The position numbers and the translations under genes were made by a program. Below, piece by piece: positions 6,341-7,283 of a stretch of 7,283 nt of DNA. The notes below the pieces were generated by a model. It was not told the origin of the DNA. It made no database searches and was given only the letters and a program-made list of their open reading frames with translations. Positions within the stretch are counted from its first letter, which is position 1; each line of letters begins with the position of its first letter. Source of the stretch: HGM11367 sp964600435 (GTDB lineage Bacteria; Bacillota; Clostridia; Christensenellales; UBA1242); the NCBI GenBank assembly GCA_964600435.1, contig CAZRJB010000023.1, forward strand, positions 1-7,283, in the 5' to 3' direction.

Positions 6341-7283
6341 GATACTGACGTTACACCACTACCTGATTTCCAATTATACCCTAATGTTACAACATTCCAC
6401 TGAGCCTTGGTACCTGAATAATTAATCCCTGTTAAGTTTGTGCAATTTTGAAATGCATAATTACCAATGTTTATTATACTGGTTGGAATTGCAATAGAAG
6501 TTAAACCTGTGCAACCATGGAATGCAGAAGCACCAATGCTTGTAACTCCATTTGGGATTGTGATTGAGGTTAAGCCTGTGCAACCTGAGAATGCAGAATC
6601 ACCTATGCTTGTAACTCCATTTGGAATGGTTGTGTTCTTACAACCTTGGATTAATGTATTGCTCGCCGTTACTATTAATGCATTGCAATTGTTTCTACTG
6701 TCATAAACTGTGTTGTTTGAATCAACAACAATACTTGTTAAACCTGTGCAACCTTTGAATGCTGAATATCCTATGCTTGTAACTCCATTTGGGATTGTGA
6801 TTGAGGTTAAGCCTGTGCAACCTTGGAATGCTTGACCTGATATTTCTTTTATGCCATTAGATATTACGACCGATGTTAGACTAGAGCAATCCAAAAATGC
6901 AAAAAGTTCTATTCTTGAAACATTACTAGGAATAGTGATTGATGTCAAACCTGTGCAACCAGAAAACATCTCACATCCAATTAGAGTAACGCTATTTGAT
7001 ATAAAAACCGATTTTAACTCAGTACAACCATAAAATGTTTTATAAAATGAACGTTCACCCACATTTGTAACAGAAGCAGGAATAGAAATTGAAATTAGTG
7101 CAGTGCAATTTTGAAACGCTCCAGTGTAAATACCTCGATACTCTGTTGTAGGAATAGCATTCACCAAATACACATCATTTCCATCTCTATAGGCTGCTGG
7201 AATGTTGGCTGTGGTGATTGATGAGTTCGCCGCTTTAACACTTGCTGTTTTTGTTGTTGAGTCTGGGGTAAAGGTTAAGTTGG
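6313..7283 (-). CDS. BspA-type leucine-rich repeat protein, C-terminal 322 residues (5' end outside window)
   Basis: The frame is open from the right edge (first full codon at 7281) to TAA at 6313-6315. A GTG at 7173 should not be taken as the start: the 36 upstream codons align with the linker of the 613-aa paralogue (T-A-S-V, then D-V-Y-L-V-N against Q-L-Y-I-V-N). LRR_5 repeats of about 23 residues fill visible residues about 53-287; several are near identical, with G-C-T-G-L-T-S-I-T-I-P-N-G-V-T-S-I-G. At about 185-217 an island (V-V-D-S-N-N-T-V-Y-D-S-R-N-N-C-N) replaces a repeat; I know this insert from many BspA-like proteins of gut bacteria. The cap has S-G-T-K-A-Q-W (289-295) and V-S-C-T-D. 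No C-terminal anchor is visible. By analogy with the paralogue, a signal peptide and β-rich domain are expected beyond the window. Confidence 0.88.
   Translation of the reverse strand, partial: NLTFTPDSTTKTASVKAANSSITTANIPAAYRDGNDVYLVNAIPTTEYRGIYTGAFQNCTALISISIPASVTNVGERSFYKTFYGCTELKSVFISNSVTLIGCEMFSGCTGLTSITIPSNVSRIELFAFLDCSSLTSVVISNGIKEISGQAFQGCTGLTSITIPNGVTSIGYSAFKGCTGLTSIVVDSNNTVYDSRNNCNALIVTASNTLIQGCKNTTIPNGVTSIGDSAFSGCTGLTSITIPNGVTSIGASAFHGCTGLTSIAIPTSIINIGNYAFQNCTNLTGINYSGTKAQWNVVTLGYNWKSGSGVTSVSCTDETVSL
6536..6586. repeat. 51-bp perfect direct repeat, copy 1
   Basis: This segment, from ATGCTTGTAACTCC to TGTGCAACCT on the + strand, is identical base for base to 6773-6823, 237 bases away. 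It encodes (- strand) the repeat core G-C-T-G-L-T-S-I-T-I-P-N-G-V-T-S-I. The first part recurs once more at 6602-6624. Confidence 0.9.
6602..6624. repeat. Partial third copy of the direct repeat
   Basis: Twenty-three bases (CCTATGCTTGTAACTCCATT, then TGG) match the start of copy 2 plus its two flanking bases exactly, then diverge. They encode P-N-G-V-T-S-I-G after the island. Confidence 0.8.
6773..6823. repeat. 51-bp perfect direct repeat, copy 2
   Basis: Identical to 6536-6586 and in the same reading frame (offset 237 bases = 79 codons), so unequal recombination between the copies would remove or add 79 codons without breaking the frame. Confidence 0.9.

Noticed and set aside
6536..6823. 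CRISPR-like direct repeats
   Set aside because: The repeats are codons of LRR units in one long frame, the spacing is not regular, and no cas gene is present.
6467..7033. + strand open frames across the repeat array
   Set aside because: The repeated translation V-K-P-V-Q-P is just the reverse complement of the L-T-S-I repeat codons.
7171..7173. GTG at 7173 as the start of the right-hand LRR gene
   Set aside because: The frame stays open to the window edge and the 36 preceding codons align with the paralogue's linker, so the gene is cut by the window and starts outside it.

Overview
The window is a stretch of a low-GC bacterial chromosome. It reads as a Firmicutes/Bacilli or mollicute-like gut bacterium, and this is inference from four things: the RuvX–DUF1292 gene pair, strong AAGGAG ribosome sites, A/T-rich non-coding DNA, and secreted BspA-type leucine-rich-repeat (LRR) proteins typical of host-associated anaerobes. 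Trp codons checked (for example in gltX) are TGG and genes end in TAA or TAG, so nothing suggests TGA recoding.

Layout. The left 0.5 kb is on the + strand: the 3' end of ruvX (Holliday-junction resolvase-like / pre-16S rRNA nuclease), then a DUF1292 gene whose Shine-Dalgarno overlaps the ruvX stop codon. A bidirectional hairpin terminator (528-571) separates this operon from everything to its right, which is on the - strand. Going right, these are gltX (glutamyl-tRNA synthetase) with its own promoter; a large cytoplasmic-looking protein with an uncharacterised N-terminal module and eleven tandem 22-residue LRR-like repeats; a 96-residue protein of unknown function just upstream of it; a second hairpin terminator (4375-4410); a complete secreted BspA-type LRR protein (613 aa); and the 3' part of a second BspA-type protein that runs off the right edge.

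Two start sites are corrected here. The small protein starts at 4291, because a strong extended -10 promoter lies between that ATG and the longer alternative start. The 22-residue-repeat protein starts at 4001, where its ATG overlaps the TAA of the small protein gene (TAATG), so the two are probably translationally coupled. This two-gene unit has a clear promoter upstream and is the least explained part of the window.

The two right-hand genes are paralogous surface or secreted proteins with the same plan: a lead-in segment, LRR_5-type repeats, and an AQW-containing C-terminal cap. They differ in base composition, and the right-hand gene holds a perfect 51-bp direct repeat. Both features fit a recombining family of surface LRR cassettes. 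The rest is ordinary housekeeping.
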